Assembly (NCBI RefSeq): GCF_002802875.1
Contig: NZ_PEBI01000001.1
Location: forward strand, 87,830-151,829
DNA length: 64,000 nt
Direction of reading: 5' to 3'
From: Bifidobacterium primatium
GTDB taxonomy: Bacteria; Actinomycetota; Actinomycetes; Actinomycetales; Bifidobacteriaceae
In this document: one piece after another, positions 1-8,089 of the stretch
Layout: each line of letters starts with the position of its first letter
Position numbering within the stretch: the stretch's first letter is position 1
Position numbers and translations under genes: made by a program
Notes under the pieces: generated by a model
The model's input: only the letters and a program-made list of their open reading frames with translations
The model's database searches: none
What the model was told of the DNA's origin: nothing

Positions 1-200
1 GTTGGTTTCGGTGCTCTGAACTAGCACCTCCACCAACAGCATGCACGTGCGCGGCCTTCGCGGCCGCTCCCATCGCCTACGGAGAGTCCACCGGACTCTC
101 CGCTTAACGGCTCAGCCTGTTGGTTTCGGTGCTCTGAACTAGCACCTCCACCAACAGCATGCACGTGCGCGGCCTTCGCGGCCGCTCCCATCGCCCACGG
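1..200. repeat. Tandem hairpin repeat, about 118-bp unit (two copies, first cut by window edge)
   Basis: The stretch beginning at base 1 recurs almost exactly from base 119 and loses identity near base 200. Each unit holds three inverted repeats: an outer GTTGGT/ACCAAC hairpin with inner GTGCT/AGCAC, a GCGGCC/GGCCGC hairpin, and GAGAGTCC/GGACTCTC around ACC. The core after the first hairpin is also found, with substitutions, at 48.55-48.80 kb. It lies downstream of the minus-strand PHP gene. No coding potential is supported here. Confidence 0.85.
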
Positions 201-214
201 AGGCGGAAAATACA

Positions 215-243
215 GAGGCGGAGACCATATCGGTCTCCGCCTC
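215..243 (-). terminator. Rho-independent terminator of the PHP-domain gene
   Basis: A perfect 12-bp stem (GAGGCGGAGACC with its complement) and a 5-nt loop lie 17 bases past the stop codon of the PHP gene. On the minus strand the stem is followed by TGTATTTTCC. Confidence 0.75.
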
Positions 244-260
244 GTTGCTATGCGGTATCA

Positions 261-1133
261 CTACCGCAGAATGTCGATCGCGCCGCGCTCGGCGATCTTC
301 TCGACGGTGGCGTCGTCGGTGACGTTCTCCCCCATCACGTTCGGCTTGCCGTCGCCATGCCAGTCGGAACCACCCGTGGCCAGCAGATGCAAATCGGCGG
401 CCAGATGCAGCAGACGCTCCCGCTGTTCGGGGGAATTGTCGCGGTGGAAGACCTCGAGACCGTCCAGGCCGGCCTCGGCGAGACTCGCTATATGCTCATC
501 GGTGAGAATGTGCCTGTTGCGCGCGGTGGCGGCGGGATGGGCGATGATGGCCACACCGCCCGCATGCTTGACGGCCCTCACCACGGTTTCGGCGGACGGC
601 GAGACTATCGGCACATAATACGGGCCGTTCTTGTTGATGGTGCCGGCGAACGCCGCCGAACGATTGGGGAAGAACCCCAGGGCCACCATGGCGTCGGCGA
701 TGTGCGGGCGGCCGATCGTCGTGCGCTCCCCCTCCTTCACCTGACTGACGACGTCGTCCCAGGTGATGGGGAAATCGGCGGAGAGATTCTCCACCATCTT
801 CTTCATGCGTCGGACGCGATTGACACGCGTGGTCTCGAACAGTTCGCGCAATACGTCATCGTCGGGCGAATACAGCAGACCGAGCATATGCACGCAGATG
901 CCATCGACGTCGGCGGTGATCTCCGTGCCCCTGACCAGCGGCACGCCATATTCACGGCTCGCCCACTCGGCCTCCGCCCATCCCTCCCACGTATCGTGGT
1001 CGGTGATGCCCACGCCATGCAATCCACGCCTGCGCGCCTCGAGAATCAGGCCCTCCGGGGTCTCCGTACCATCGGAATACGCGCTGTGGCAGTGCAGGTC
1101 CCATCCGGCAGTCAGTTCATTTCGTGCAGTCAT
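261..1133 (-). CDS. PHP-domain metal-dependent phosphoesterase
   Basis: This 290-residue protein belongs to the PHP family of TIM-barrel-like metallophosphoesterases, probably the cytosolic group that includes 3',5'-nucleoside bisphosphate phosphatase (TrpH/YciV, RnmA). Visible metal-binding motifs are DLHCHSAYSDG (His14, His16), GITDHD (Asp45, His46), the GTEIT strand, and near the C-terminus GGSDWHG (Asp257, His259). The length matches the 280-300 residues usual for the family. I start at MTARNEL because the upstream extension is unlike the family; no strong ribosome-binding site is visible there. It is divergent from the VKOR gene, and a terminator follows its stop. Substrate choice within the family is inference. 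Confidence 0.85.
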   Translation of the reverse strand: MTARNELTAGWDLHCHSAYSDGTETPEGLILEARRRGLHGVGITDHDTWEGWAEAEWASREYGVPLVRGTEITADVDGICVHMLGLLYSPDDDVLRELFETTRVNRVRRMKKMVENLSADFPITWDDVVSQVKEGERTTIGRPHIADAMVALGFFPNRSAAFAGTINKNGPYYVPIVSPSAETVVRAVKHAGGVAIIAHPAATARNRHILTDEHIASLAEAGLDGLEVFHRDNSPEQRERLLHLAADLHLLATGGSDWHGDGKPNVMGENVTDDATVEKIAERGAIDILR

Positions 1134-1216
1134 ATCACTATCGTAAGCTGATTTGCGCAATGAATCATGCCGATACCGGCAAATTATAATGAGCCATGTT
1201 TTGAGGGGGATGCAAA

Positions 1217-1867
1217 ATGGACAACGCCGATTATCAGGGAACGCCCCAGGGATGGCGTCACGGCGCCGCATGGACGTATGCGGTCATGCTGCTGACATCC
1301 ATCGTCGCGTTGGGAGTGTCGTTCGTGTTGTCGGCGGAGACGCTGCAGCTGGCGCGTAATCCGGAAAGCAAGCTCGACTGCGATGTGAACGCCGTGGTCT
1401 CCTGTTCCACGGTGGCGCAGAGCTGGCAGGCGGAGATCATCCATTTCGGCAACCTGAGCTATCCGAACGCGTTCTTCGGCATCGCCGCCGAAGCGGTGTT
1501 CGTCACCGTGGCCGTTCTCGGCCTGGCCCGGGTGGCCGTGCCGCGGTGGTTCGCCGCTTGCACGTGGCTGGGCGGGCTCGCCGCCCTGGCCTACGCCTAC
1601 TGGCTGTTCACGCAGTCGGTGTTCGTCATCCATGCACTGTGCCCGTGGTGCCTGGTGCTGATGTTCTCCACGACCGTGCAGTTCATGGCGTTGTCACATG
1701 CAAGCATCCAGGTGCAGGACCTGCCCCGGCTCGATGGCCGGTTCGGCGGCCTTCGCCGAGGATTGGACACGTATTATCGTCTGAACGCCGACCTGATGAT
1801 CGACGTCGTGTGGATCCTCGTCCTCGTCACCATCATCATGCTCAATGAAGGAGCCTCTCTGCTCTGA
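1217..1867 (+). CDS. Vitamin K epoxide reductase (VKOR) family membrane protein
   Basis: This 216-residue membrane protein is of the bacterial VKOR type, which reoxidises periplasmic-type thiol oxidases and so drives disulfide bond formation. The quinone-coupled active site CPWC is at residues 142-145 and the second, loop cysteine pair is Cys55 and Cys63 (spacing CxxxxxxxC). Hydrophobic segments lie at about 19-40, 80-107, 113-133, 137-158 and 194-210. The start follows a GAGGGGG ribosome-binding site seven bases upstream. No thioredoxin-fold partner (DsbA-like) is fused or adjacent, so the partner must be elsewhere. It is convergent with dapF across a shared terminator. Confidence 0.88.
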   Translation: MDNADYQGTPQGWRHGAAWTYAVMLLTSIVALGVSFVLSAETLQLARNPESKLDCDVNAVVSCSTVAQSWQAEIIHFGNLSYPNAFFGIAAEAVFVTVAVLGLARVAVPRWFAACTWLGGLAALAYAYWLFTQSVFVIHALCPWCLVLMFSTTVQFMALSHASIQVQDLPRLDGRFGGLRRGLDTYYRLNADLMIDVVWILVLVTIIMLNEGASLL

Positions 1868-1892
1868 CGACCGATCGCAGTCCGGATACGTT

Positions 1893-1929
1893 GATGTGGC
1901 CGTTCCCCGTCATGGGGAACGGCCACATC
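1893..1929. terminator. Bidirectional terminator between VKOR gene and dapF
   Basis: A perfect 16-bp inverted repeat (arms 1893-1908 and 1914-1929, loop GTCAT) lies between the convergent stops of the VKOR gene and dapF. GTGTTTTC follows on the plus strand. Confidence 0.85.
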
Positions 1930-1944
1930 GTGTTTTCGAGAGGC

Positions 1945-2865
1945 CTACAGCAGCTCCACCCTGCCGACGATGGCGGCGTCGCCGGTGAGCTCCACATGCT
2001 TGTCGTCCACATGCACCATGAGCGTACCTCCGCGCACGGTGATGGCCCAGTCGTCGATGCCGGTCAGCTTGCGCAGCGTGACCGCGGTGGCGCACAGGCC
2101 GGTGCCGCAGGAGAGCGTCTCGCCGCAGCCGCGTTCGTTCACGCGCATGAACGCCACGCCACGGTTCTCCTCGCGGTCGATGGCGTCCACGCGCACGAAC
2201 TCGGCGTTCTGGTCGGATTCCAGCACGGGGGCGACGACCGGCTTGGTCACGAGGTCAAGGTCCGCGACGGCGGGCAACGTGGCGTCGTCGGCCAGTCCGT
2301 CGCCGCTGCGGTCCTCCACGACGGCGACCACATGCGGGTTGCCCATGTCGACGAACGTGCCGCGGGCCGAGCCTTCGGTGCCGGGAATCGTCACCTCGAA
2401 CGTCTTCGTCTCGTCGGACTTCCATGCGCCCATGTCGATGCGGAACACGTTGCGTCCCAGCCCTTCGACCTCGCCCAGCGAGGTGAGTGTCTTCACGCCG
2501 GCGCGCGTGCCCAGTCGGAACGGCTCGCCGCCCGGTCCGGCCGCATAGCCCATCATCTGTGCGAACAGCGCGGTCACTCGCGTGCCGTTGCCGCACATCT
2601 CGGCCAGTGAGCCGTCGGCGTTGCGGTAGTCCATGAACCATTCGACGCCCTCGTTCTCGAAGAAGGCGACCTGGTCGGCATCGAGGTCCGAGACGTGCCG
2701 CGGATGCGTCAGACGCAGCAGACCGTCGCCGCCGATGCCGAAGTGACGGTCGTCGAGGAACCGGATCTCATCCCCGGTCGGCTCGTATTCTCCGTCCGGG
2801 TCGGCATACACCACGAAGTCGTTGCCGGTGCCATGCCCTTTGTAAACAGTCTGGGGAATGCTCAT
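1945..2865 (-). CDS. dapF: Diaminopimelate epimerase
   Basis: DapF converts LL- to meso-diaminopimelate in the lysine and peptidoglycan pathway, in the cytosol, without a cofactor. The two catalytic cysteines are visible: Cys91 in MCGNGTR and Cys253 in SCGTG. The N-terminal KGHGTGNDFVV and the GGDG segment are also typical. At 306 residues it is slightly longer than the usual 270-290, with a few acidic insertions as in other actinobacteria. The ATG at 2863-2865 gives MSIPQTVYKGHGTGND; only a poor ribosome-binding site precedes it. It is divergent from murI, another cell-wall precursor gene, with 97 bp between the starts. Confidence 0.95.
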   Translation of the reverse strand: MSIPQTVYKGHGTGNDFVVYADPDGEYEPTGDEIRFLDDRHFGIGGDGLLRLTHPRHVSDLDADQVAFFENEGVEWFMDYRNADGSLAEMCGNGTRVTALFAQMMGYAAGPGGEPFRLGTRAGVKTLTSLGEVEGLGRNVFRIDMGAWKSDETKTFEVTIPGTEGSARGTFVDMGNPHVVAVVEDRSGDGLADDATLPAVADLDLVTKPVVAPVLESDQNAEFVRVDAIDREENRGVAFMRVNERGCGETLSCGTGLCATAVTLRKLTGIDDWAITVRGGTLMVHVDDKHVELTGDAAIVGRVELL

Positions 2866-2962
2866 GAAACCCAAGACTATGGCAGCGAAACGACTAATCT
2901 TGTAGAGGATTGTCTCGCTGCCCCGCAGCTCTGCCCGCAAAAACCCAGCAAAGGAGAACGTT

Positions 2963-3739
2963 ATGTCGTCGAACGCACCCATCGGAGTGTTTGATTCCGG
3001 TCTTGGCGGCCTGTCGGTGGCCAGGCAGCTGCGCCACGACATGCCGAACGAATCGGTGCTGTACTTCGGCGACAGCGCGCACGCACCGTATGGTCTGCGC
3101 ACCCCGGAGGAGATTCGCGGATTCTGCTTCGACATATGCGACCGGTTCGTCGAACAGGGGGTCAAGGCCATCGTGGTCGCATGCAACACGGCCACGTCGG
3201 CGGCGGTCAACGATCTTCGCGAACGCTACGACATCCCGATCATCGGCATGGAGCCGGCGCTGAAGGTGGCGTGCGACCGCGGTCGCGGCGTGCGCCAGCA
3301 CGTCATCGTGGCCGCCACGCCATTGACGCTCAAGGAACGCAAGTTCGCGAAGCTGCTGCATCGGTTCGATTCCGAGCACGACATCCGCAAGCAGCCCTGC
3401 CCGCAGCTGGTCCGCATCGTCGAGTCCGGGCATTTGGGCGACCATGACCTCGTGATGGACACGCTGCATGGGTATTTCGACCAGTACGACCTCGATTCCA
3501 TCGACAGCGTAGTGCTCGGCTGCACGCATTTCGTGTTCTACCGCGACTACTTCCGCGAACTGCTGCCCGAACACACCGCCATCATCGACGGCAACGAGGG
3601 CACGGTCAACCATCTCGGCGTGATTCTCGAATCGTTGGGTAAGCTGGCCGACGAGAACCATGCGGGTTCGGTAAGCATCGCCAATTCCGACACCTCCGAA
3701 CGGATTGTCGAACTTTCGCACGACCTGCTCGGCGAATAG
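2963..3739 (+). CDS. murI: Glutamate racemase
   Basis: MurI makes D-glutamate for peptidoglycan. The 258-residue protein shows the family N-terminus [23 protein letters not shown], and the two catalytic cysteines, Cys74 in ACNTATS and Cys187 in GCTHF. Length is normal. AAAGGAGA lies a few bases before the ATG. It is transcribed divergently from dapF, so the 97-bp spacer must hold both promoters. Pairing with dapF is a sensible cell-wall neighbourhood because both enzymes invert stereocentres of peptide-stem amino acids. Confidence 0.96.
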   Translation: MSSNAPIGVFDSGLGGLSVARQLRHDMPNESVLYFGDSAHAPYGLRTPEEIRGFCFDICDRFVEQGVKAIVVACNTATSAAVNDLRERYDIPIIGMEPALKVACDRGRGVRQHVIVAATPLTLKERKFAKLLHRFDSEHDIRKQPCPQLVRIVESGHLGDHDLVMDTLHGYFDQYDLDSIDSVVLGCTHFVFYRDYFRELLPEHTAIIDGNEGTVNHLGVILESLGKLADENHAGSVSIANSDTSERIVELSHDLLGE

Positions 3740-3864
3740 CGAAAACGTCTCCCGACGTCGCCGGATGCGAGAATAATCCTCATATCAGGCGTATACCGGC
3801 CCCGTATACGACGACTCGTCACGGGGCCGAACCATGGAATCGCCACGAACGGAGGATGGACGTT

Positions 3865-4707
3865 ATGAAGACCGGAATCATCGATGTCGGGGGCGGATTC
3901 CGCGCGATCTACGGCGCCGGCGTGGTCGATCGTCTGCTTGAGGACGACGTGCGCATCGACTATGCAATCGGCGTTTCGGCGGGCAGCGCGAACCTGACGT
4001 GCCTGCTGTCGAGGCAGAAGAACCGCACGTACCGTTTCTACACGGGCTACGCATTCCGCCGCGAATACGCGAGCACCTACAATTTCGTGCACGACCGCAA
4101 TTTCGTGGATCTCGATTACGTGTACGGCACACTGTCGAACCACGACGGCGAGGACCCGCTCGACTACGAGGCCGTGAAGAACAGCCCGACGGAATACTAT
4201 GTGGTGGCGGCCGAGGCGGAGACCGGCCTGCCGCACTACTTCCCCAAGTCGCGCATGCATCAGGACGACTACGACATCTGCAAGGCGTCGAGCGCCGTGC
4301 CATTGGCCTGTGAGCCGTATGTGGTAGACGGCGTGCCGTATTTCGACGGCGGCATCGCCGATCCGGTGCCTGTGCAGAAGGCGTTCGACGACGGCTGCGA
4401 CAAGGTGGTGGTCGTGCTGACCCGGCCGAAGGACGTGCTGCGTGAGCAGAAGCACGACAAACGCCCCGCGGCGATCCTGCGGCATTCATATCCCGAATCG
4501 GCTCAGCGGTTGCTGGACCGCTACAAAACGTACAACGACGAGGTGGCACTGGCCAAACGGTACGAGGCCGAAGGCCGGGTGCTGATCCTCGCGCCCACCG
4601 ACCTGTACGGGCTGTCCACGCTGCACAAGTCCTACGAGGGACTGAACCTCATGTACCGACGCGGCTATGCGGACGCCAGGGCCGTGGCCGATTTCCTCGC
4701 CGATTAG
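3865..4707 (+). CDS. Patatin-like phospholipase family protein
   Basis: This 280-residue patatin-fold acyl hydrolase has the nucleophile elbow GVSAGS (Ser38), the catalytic Asp in FDGG (Asp161), and the glycine-rich oxyanion loop VGGGFRAIYGAG near the N-terminus. Patatin proteins use this Ser-Asp dyad on lipid acyl esters. No signal peptide or membrane segment is evident, so it is probably cytosolic or peripheral. I start at the ATG at 3865, nine bases after GGAGG. The in-frame ATG at 3856 directly abuts that ribosome-binding site. It stands alone after murI. The true substrate is unknown. Confidence 0.85.
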   Translation: MKTGIIDVGGGFRAIYGAGVVDRLLEDDVRIDYAIGVSAGSANLTCLLSRQKNRTYRFYTGYAFRREYASTYNFVHDRNFVDLDYVYGTLSNHDGEDPLDYEAVKNSPTEYYVVAAEAETGLPHYFPKSRMHQDDYDICKASSAVPLACEPYVVDGVPYFDGGIADPVPVQKAFDDGCDKVVVVLTRPKDVLREQKHDKRPAAILRHSYPESAQRLLDRYKTYNDEVALAKRYEAEGRVLILAPTDLYGLSTLHKSYEGLNLMYRRGYADARAVADFLAD

Positions 4708-4885
4708 GCCGTTTTCGCGAGTGCGGCGCCGGCGGGAGACATTCCGCGCCGACGCCGCCGTCCCCCTCCCATCGCCCCTGTAATCGTTTTGTTATCTTTC
4801 GGCGAATGTGTTGCCGGGATTTGCCGCGGCAATCCCCTATAGTTGGGTTTTGGATATTCACACGACAAAACATGGGAGTTTTGCT

Positions 4886-6259
4886 ATGACCACCGTAGCC
4901 ATCGTCGGTTGCACCCACGCGGGAACGTTCGCCGCGCAGTCCATTCTTCAGGCTCATCCGGATTGGGATGTGCACGTCTATGAACGCAACGACACGCTGT
5001 CGTTCCTCTCCTGCGGCATCGCCCTGTGGGTCGGCGACCATGTCTCCGACCCGAAGAAGATGTTCTACTCCTCCCCCGAGGCACTGGCCTCGCTGGGTGC
5101 GAAGATGCATATGGAGCATGACGTGCTCAGCGTGGACGTCAAGGGCGGCTCGCTCGTGGCCAAGGACCTCAAGACCGGCGAGGAGAGCACGCTCGCGTTC
5201 GACAAGCTCGTGGTGACGACCGGCTCCAAGCCGGTGACGCCGCCGATTCCCGGACTGGCCGAGGGTCTTGACGACGGCCGTGTGAAGCTGTGCAAGAACT
5301 GGGGCCACGGCCTGGCCATCAAGGAGATGGCGAAGAGCGCGAAGAAGGTGGCCGTGATCGGCGCCGGCTACATCGGCGCGGAGCTGGCCGAGCAGTTCAG
5401 CGAGATCGGCGTGGATTCCGTGCTCATCGACGGCCTCGACCGCGCGCTGGCGAAGAACTTCGACAAGCCGATCTCCGACGTGGTCGAGCAGGCGTTCACC
5501 GACCATGGCGTGACGCTGGCGCTGGACCAGATGGTCACCGAGTTTCGTCTCAACGATTCCGGCACCGTGACCGTGGTGACGACCGAGGGCGAGTACGAGG
5601 TGGATTGCGCGATCATGGGCGCGGGCTTCCTGCCGCGCACCGACCTGTTCGCCGGCCAGCTCGACATGCTGAAGAACGGCGCCATCACCACCGACGAGTA
5701 CATGCGCGCCACGATCAGCGGCGAGAGCGAGCCGTCGCAGAACGTGTTCGCCGCAGGAGACTCGGCCACCGTGTTCTACAACCCGACCGGCACGTACGAC
5801 TACATCCCGCTGGCCACGAACGCGGTGCGCCAGGCGCTGCTCGTGGGCGCGAACATCGTGGAGCCGACGCAGAAGTACATGGGCACGCAGGCCACCAGCG
5901 CCGTGCAGCTGTACGACCTGTCGCTGGCCGCCACCGGTCTGACGCAGGGCGGCGCCGAGGCACGCGGCGTGAACGTGAGGTCCACGACGCTGACGCAGGA
6001 CTTCCGTCCGGCGTTCATGCTCACCACCACTCCGGTGACGGCCACGCTCACCTGGGATCCGGAGACCCGCAAGATCAAGGGCGCGCAGTTCCTGTCGAAG
6101 CAGCCGGATGTGGCACAGGCGGCGAATGCGGTGTCCATCGCCATCCAGGCCGGCTTCACCATCGACCAGCTGGCGAACGTGGACCTGCTGTTCCAGCCGA
6201 ACTTCAGCCAGCCCGTCAACTACCTCGCCGCCGTGGCCATGCAGGCCGTGGCGTCGTGA
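4886..6259 (+). CDS. nox: FAD-dependent NADH oxidase (water-forming type) / CoA-disulfide-reductase family
   Basis: This 457-residue flavoprotein has an N-terminal FAD-binding Rossmann fold (VAIVGCTHAG), the redox-active cysteine of the NADH oxidase/peroxidase family in SFLSCGIALWVG (Cys43), a second nucleotide-binding GAGYIGAELAEQ (about 159-170), an AAGDS FAD motif and the C-terminal dimerisation domain. Family members reduce oxygen to water with NADH, or reduce CoA disulfide. In a bifidobacterium the expected role is oxygen detoxification. ATG 4886 follows a GGGAG site; an upstream in-frame ATG at 4808 would add a tail unlike the family. Its stop codon region is repeated in tandem downstream (see repeat at 6247). 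Choice between the two activities is inference. Confidence 0.85.
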   Translation: MTTVAIVGCTHAGTFAAQSILQAHPDWDVHVYERNDTLSFLSCGIALWVGDHVSDPKKMFYSSPEALASLGAKMHMEHDVLSVDVKGGSLVAKDLKTGEESTLAFDKLVVTTGSKPVTPPIPGLAEGLDDGRVKLCKNWGHGLAIKEMAKSAKKVAVIGAGYIGAELAEQFSEIGVDSVLIDGLDRALAKNFDKPISDVVEQAFTDHGVTLALDQMVTEFRLNDSGTVTVVTTEGEYEVDCAIMGAGFLPRTDLFAGQLDMLKNGAITTDEYMRATISGESEPSQNVFAAGDSATVFYNPTGTYDYIPLATNAVRQALLVGANIVEPTQKYMGTQATSAVQLYDLSLAATGLTQGGAEARGVNVRSTTLTQDFRPAFMLTTTPVTATLTWDPETRKIKGAQFLSKQPDVAQAANAVSIAIQAGFTIDQLANVDLLFQPNFSQPVNYLAAVAMQAVAS

Positions 6260-6476
6260 GACAGTCCGGTGGGCTGTCGAGCAGCCACGGGCGCAGCGGT
6301 TCCGCCAAGGAACCGCGAAGCCAATAAAGCGCGGGCCACAGCCCGTCTTCAATTGCAAACCGTGGCGTCGTGAGACAGTCCAGTGGACTGTCGAGCAGCC
6401 ACGGGCGAAACGGTTCCGCCAAGGAACCGCGAAGCCAGCAAGGCGCGGACACAGCCCGTCTTCAATTGCAGGCCGT
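6247..6476. repeat. Tandem repeat (113-114 bp) that duplicates the 3' end of the nox gene
   Basis: The unit starts at CGTGGCGTCGTGAGACAGTCC, which holds the last codons and TGA of nox. It restarts at 6361 and begins a third time at about 6474. Each unit contains a GACAGTCC/GGACTGTC-type hairpin (GGACAGTCC core shared with the xseB and window-start repeats), a GCGGTTCC/GGAACCGC hairpin, and CACAGCCCGTC. Copies differ at several bases. There is no coding feature in this stretch. Confidence 0.85.
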
Positions 6477-6500
6477 ATCCGAAGCGTGATACCTGAGTAA

Positions 6501-6532
6501 CAATGAGCCCCCTCTGACGAGGGGGCTCATTG
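6501..6532. terminator. Bidirectional terminator between nox and the cystathionine gene
   Basis: A perfect 14-bp stem (CAATGAGCCCCCTC and its complement) with the 4-nt loop TGAC lies between two convergent genes. Confidence 0.88.
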
Positions 6533-6590
6533 CATTGTGGGCTTCGTTACACCCAAGCACTGTCACGCCTCATGGCGCGCCAGCTCCTTA

Positions 6591-7886
6591 TCAGAGAGCG
6601 GTCTTCTCATTCACCGGAGCCTCGTAGCGCTGCGTCTCCTCCAGCTCACCGCCGAACGCCTGCTCGAAGGACTGCGAGTCCACGGCGATGCGGTTGCCGT
6701 CGTTATGACCGGAGAACGCGTTCCTTTCGGCGATGTCCAATGCCTGCTTCAGATCCTCGAGCAGGTCGAAGACGTCCTCGATGCCGACGGAGAGACGGAT
6801 GAGCTCGTCGCTGATGCCGAGCTTGAGACGCTCCTCGCGCGGCACCTCGAAGTGGGTCATGCGCGCGGGGAATTCGGCGAGGCTTTCCACCGCACCGAGG
6901 CTCACGGCCAGTCGGAACACATGCAGGTTGTTGAGCACGTCGGCCGGGTTCACGCCTTTCTTCACCTCGAAGGAGAGCACGCCGCCGAAGCCGTTGAGCT
7001 CGCGCACCGCCAGATGGTAGTCGGGCGAGTCGGCCAGTCCCGGATAGTGCACGTCGGCGACGACCGGGCTGTTCTTGAGGAAGCGGGCGATGGTCAGCGC
7101 GTTCTCCTGTTGGCGGTCCATACGCAGGGCGAGCGTCTGGATGCCGCGACGCACGGCGTCGCATTCGGCGGGGGCGAGCACGCCGCCGAGACGGTTGAGC
7201 GTGAAGTAGAGCCGCTCGGCGATGTCCTTCTCGCGGGCGACGGCGAGGCCGGCGTTCACGTCGGAGTGTCCGGCGAGGTACTTGGTGGCGGAATGCAGCA
7301 CGATGTCGACGCCGACGTCGAGCGGCCGCTGCAGATACGGGGTGAGGAACGTGTTGTCGACGATGGCGATGGCGTTGTGCTCGTGGGCGATGTCGGCGAG
7401 CGCCGCGGTGTCGTTGACCTTGAGCAGCGGGTTGGTGAGGGTTTCGAAGTAGATGGCCTCGACGTGCTCGCCCTCGTCCTCGACGGCCTTGAAGACCTTT
7501 TCGACGAGTTTGAGGTCGGTGGTGTCGATGGGGTGGAAGATGAGGCCCCAGCGGTTGAAGTGTTCGTTGATGAGCGAGTAGGTGCCGCCGTAGATGTTGT
7601 CGCTGACGATGATGTGGTCGCCGGGCTTGAAAATGGCGAGGGCGGCGTGGATGGCGGCGAGTCCGGAGGCGAAGGCGAAGCCCTGACAGCCGTGTTCGAG
7701 CTGGGCGATCTGCCGTTCGAGGAATTCGCGCGTGGGGTTGCCGGATCGCGCGTAGTCCCAGCGCGGGGTGTCCTCCACGGATTTGAACGTGTAGGTGGAG
7801 GAGTTGTAGATGGGCGGGTTCACCGCGCCAGTATTGTTGTCGTTCACCGGTACGCCGTGTACGAGCTGCGTCTTCAACCGTGCCAT
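6591..7886 (-). CDS. metB: Cystathionine gamma-synthase / cystathionine lyase (PLP, Cys/Met metabolism family)
   Basis: This is a PLP-dependent trans-sulfuration enzyme of the Cys/Met metabolism family. Seen: the YARSGNPTR motif, the SGLAAIHAAL cofactor-phosphate region, DNTFLTPYLQRP, and the Schiff-base lysine in HSATKYLAGHSD (Lys202). The family makes or cleaves cystathionine, linking cysteine and methionine. At 431 residues it exceeds the usual 380-400; about 40 extra residues (from NAFSGHNDG) extend the C-terminus. AAGGGGAAG precedes the ATG. Synthase versus beta- or gamma-lyase cannot be decided from motifs, so the symbol is provisional. It is divergent from the GNAT gene. Confidence 0.8.
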   Translation of the reverse strand: MARLKTQLVHGVPVNDNNTGAVNPPIYNSSTYTFKSVEDTPRWDYARSGNPTREFLERQIAQLEHGCQGFAFASGLAAIHAALAIFKPGDHIIVSDNIYGGTYSLINEHFNRWGLIFHPIDTTDLKLVEKVFKAVEDEGEHVEAIYFETLTNPLLKVNDTAALADIAHEHNAIAIVDNTFLTPYLQRPLDVGVDIVLHSATKYLAGHSDVNAGLAVAREKDIAERLYFTLNRLGGVLAPAECDAVRRGIQTLALRMDRQQENALTIARFLKNSPVVADVHYPGLADSPDYHLAVRELNGFGGVLSFEVKKGVNPADVLNNLHVFRLAVSLGAVESLAEFPARMTHFEVPREERLKLGISDELIRLSVGIEDVFDLLEDLKQALDIAERNAFSGHNDGNRIAVDSQSFEQAFGGELEETQRYEAPVNEKTAL

Positions 7887-7983
7887 CGTCTTCCCCTTCT
7901 GTCGTTCGTGTGCGGGTGCAAAAAAGTCCGTTGGTTCCAGCTAACCGCGGGCGACCGGCGTATTCAAGCGCGGCAGCATAGGT

Positions 7984-8046
7984 AAAATCTATATGGCGTG
8001 CGACCGGCGACGTCGTTGCAACGATTGATAGCCGGTTATAGATTTT
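7984..8046. promoter_or_regulatory. Divergent promoter region with symmetric AAAATCTATA/TATAGATTTT arms
   Basis: A perfect 10-bp inverted repeat (7984-7993 and 8037-8046, 43 bp apart) lies between the divergent cystathionine and GNAT genes. Each arm supplies a TATAGAT hexamer-like -10 facing its own gene. A TTGCAA at 8016 could be the plus-strand -35, but the 15-bp spacing is short. The promoter assignment is inference. Confidence 0.35.
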
Positions 8047-8089
8047 GCTGACGGGTGTTCGTTCCGTCGGGTTGGGAGGAATGGCAACG

